The notes under the pieces are model-generated. The model was not told the DNA's origin. It saw only the letters and a list, made by a program, of their open reading frames with translations, and did no database searches. From assembly GCA_023419995.1 (NCBI GenBank), contig JAEZXF010000230.1, positions 1 through 9,406 of the forward strand: a stretch of 9,406 nt of DNA. Direction: 5' to 3'. Positions 8,389-9,406 of the stretch are shown one piece after another; the stretch's first letter is position 1; every line of letters starts with the position of its first letter. Origin of the DNA: Pseudomonadota bacterium (lineage in GTDB: Bacteria; Pseudomonadota; Alphaproteobacteria; Rhizobiales; Rhizobiaceae). The translations under genes were made by a program, and so were the position numbers.

Positions 8389-9406
8389 CCTGGCGTTCCT
8401 TTCTCTGGCCCTTCGCCATCGCCCGAAGCACGGCGATCTGGCGCATCATTTCCTTCATCGGCTGGGCGGGCATGCCGCCCCAGCGCTCGCCGGCCGGAAC
8501 GTCGGTCATCACGCCGCTGGCGGCGGCGAGCTGCGCCCCGCTGCCGATAGCGAGATGGTCCGCGATGCCGACGCGGCCGCCCAGCATCACCCCGTCGCCG
8601 AGCGTGACGGAACCGGAGATGCCGCAATGCGCGGCGAGCACGCAATGGCGCCCGATGCGCACGTTGTGCGCGATCTGGACGAGATTGTCGATCTTGGTCC
8701 CCTCGCCGATCACCGTGTCGACGAGCGCGCCCCTGTCTATGGTGGTGTTGGCGCCGATCTCGACGTCGTCCTGGATCACGACGCGGCCGAGTTGCGGCAT
8801 CTTCTCCAGCCCGGCCCGGCCGGGGACGTAGCCGAAGCCGTCCTGGCCGATGCGCGCGCCGGCATGGACGATCACGCGGTTGCCGAGCAGGGCATGCTGG
8901 ATCGTGACGCCGGCGCCGACATAACCGTCGCGGCCGATGCGGCAGGACGGGCCCACCACGGCATGGGGCGCGACGATCGTGCCGCTGCCGACCTGCGCGT
9001 CTGGCCCGATCACGGCGCCGGCCTCGACGACGGCCCCCTCCTCGACCAGCGCCGTCGGGTGGACATGCGCGGCGGGCGATATGCCGGTCTCGCCGGTCAT
9101 GGGCTCGGGGCGCGCCGATGCCGGAAACATCAGCCGTCCGATCATCGCGAAATCGCGCTGCGGATGGGACGACACGAGGACGGCCATGCCCGGCCCGGCG
9201 GACGCCGCCACGTCGGCAGTGCACAGGAGCGCGGACGCCTCGACGCCGGCGATCAGCCCGGCATTGCGCCTGCCCTCGACGAAGACGAGCGCCCCGCCCC
9301 CGCCGCGGTCCGCCGGCGCGAGATGAGTGATGTCGTGATGGGAGAATTCAGGCGTGCGAAGCTCTGCGCCGGTCAACGCGGCGAGCTCGCCAGCGGTGAA
9401 ACGACG
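8381..9406 (-). CDS. lpxD: UDP-3-O-acylglucosamine N-acyltransferase (5' end outside window)
   Basis: Third step of lipid A synthesis: adds a second (3R)-3-hydroxyacyl chain from ACP to the 2-amino group of UDP-3-O-acylglucosamine. 341 residues are in the window. The frame runs to the right edge, beginning [16 protein letters not shown], a usual near-N-terminal segment of rhizobial LpxD, so only about the first 10-15 residues are missing. A TTG at 9376 lies inside that conserved segment and is not the start. Domains: an N-terminal uridine-binding domain (to about window residue 110), then left-handed beta-helix hexapeptide repeats, then a C-terminal helix ([14 protein letters not shown]). The catalytic His is in QIAHNV (codon 8666-8668; E. 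coli His239). The stop lies 5 bases beyond the fabZ start, so the genes overlap. The operon promoter, and probably bamA, lie outside the window. Confidence 0.96.
   Translation of the reverse strand, partial: RRFTAGELAALTGAELRTPEFSHHDITHLAPADRGGGGALVFVEGRRNAGLIAGVEASALLCTADVAASAGPGMAVLVSSHPQRDFAMIGRLMFPASARPEPMTGETGISPAAHVHPTALVEEGAVVEAGAVIGPDAQVGSGTIVAPHAVVGPSCRIGRDGYVGAGVTIQHALLGNRVIVHAGARIGQDGFGYVPGRAGLEKMPQLGRVVIQDDVEIGANTTIDRGALVDTVIGEGTKIDNLVQIAHNVRIGRHCVLAAHCGISGSVTLGDGVMLGGRVGIADHLAIGSGAQLAAASGVMTDVPAGERWGGMPAQPMKEMMRQIAVLRAMAKGQRKERQDG

Noticed and set aside
9374..9376. TTG as the start of lpxD
   Set aside because: The frame stays open to the window edge, and the residues upstream ([10 protein letters not shown]) belong to the conserved LpxD N-terminus, so the TTG is an internal Leu codon.

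Overview
This window is an ordinary, gene-dense piece of chromosome from an alphaproteobacterium, most likely a member of Hyphomicrobiales (Rhizobiales). Three things point there: high GC with strong G/C third-position bias, protein sequences close to rhizobial versions as I remember them, and the order comEC - gltX - gltA // lpxB - lpxI - lpxA - fabZ - lpxD. The presence of lpxI (not lpxH) between lpxA and lpxB is typical of alphaproteobacteria. I cannot name a genus.

Layout. Bases 1-1893 (minus strand) hold the first 631 codons of a ComEC/Rec2-type DNA-uptake channel, cut by the left edge. A 117-base divergent gap (1894-2010) carries a plausible alphaproteobacterial promoter for gltX. gltX (2011-3432, glutamyl-tRNA synthetase) and gltA (3600-4889, type II citrate synthase) run on the plus strand. 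The 167-base gap between them contains two abutting small dyads and a weak promoter candidate. gltA ends at a clear intrinsic terminator with a UUCG tetraloop (4913-4936). This is followed by a second, imperfect hairpin (4942-4987) inside the 144-base convergent gap.

Bases 5034-9406 are a compact minus-strand lipid A operon, transcribed lpxD - fabZ - lpxA - lpxI - lpxB. Its junctions are an 8-base overlap, a 10-base gap, a 14-base overlap and a 4-base ATGA overlap. lpxD is cut by the right edge and lacks only its first dozen or so residues. FabZ and the two acyltransferases LpxA and LpxD all use (3R)-3-hydroxyacyl-ACP. LpxA, LpxD, LpxI and LpxB then supply four steps of the path from UDP-GlcNAc to lipid A disaccharide-1-phosphate. 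LpxC, the deacetylase between LpxA and LpxD, is not in the window.

I found no tRNA, rRNA, CRISPR array, insertion sequence, prophage or defence gene, and no sign of an undescribed system. The points worth a second look are small: an unusual residue beside the GltX HIGH motif, unexplained dyads upstream of gltA, back-to-back hairpins between gltA and lpxB, and the coupled architecture of the lpx operon.
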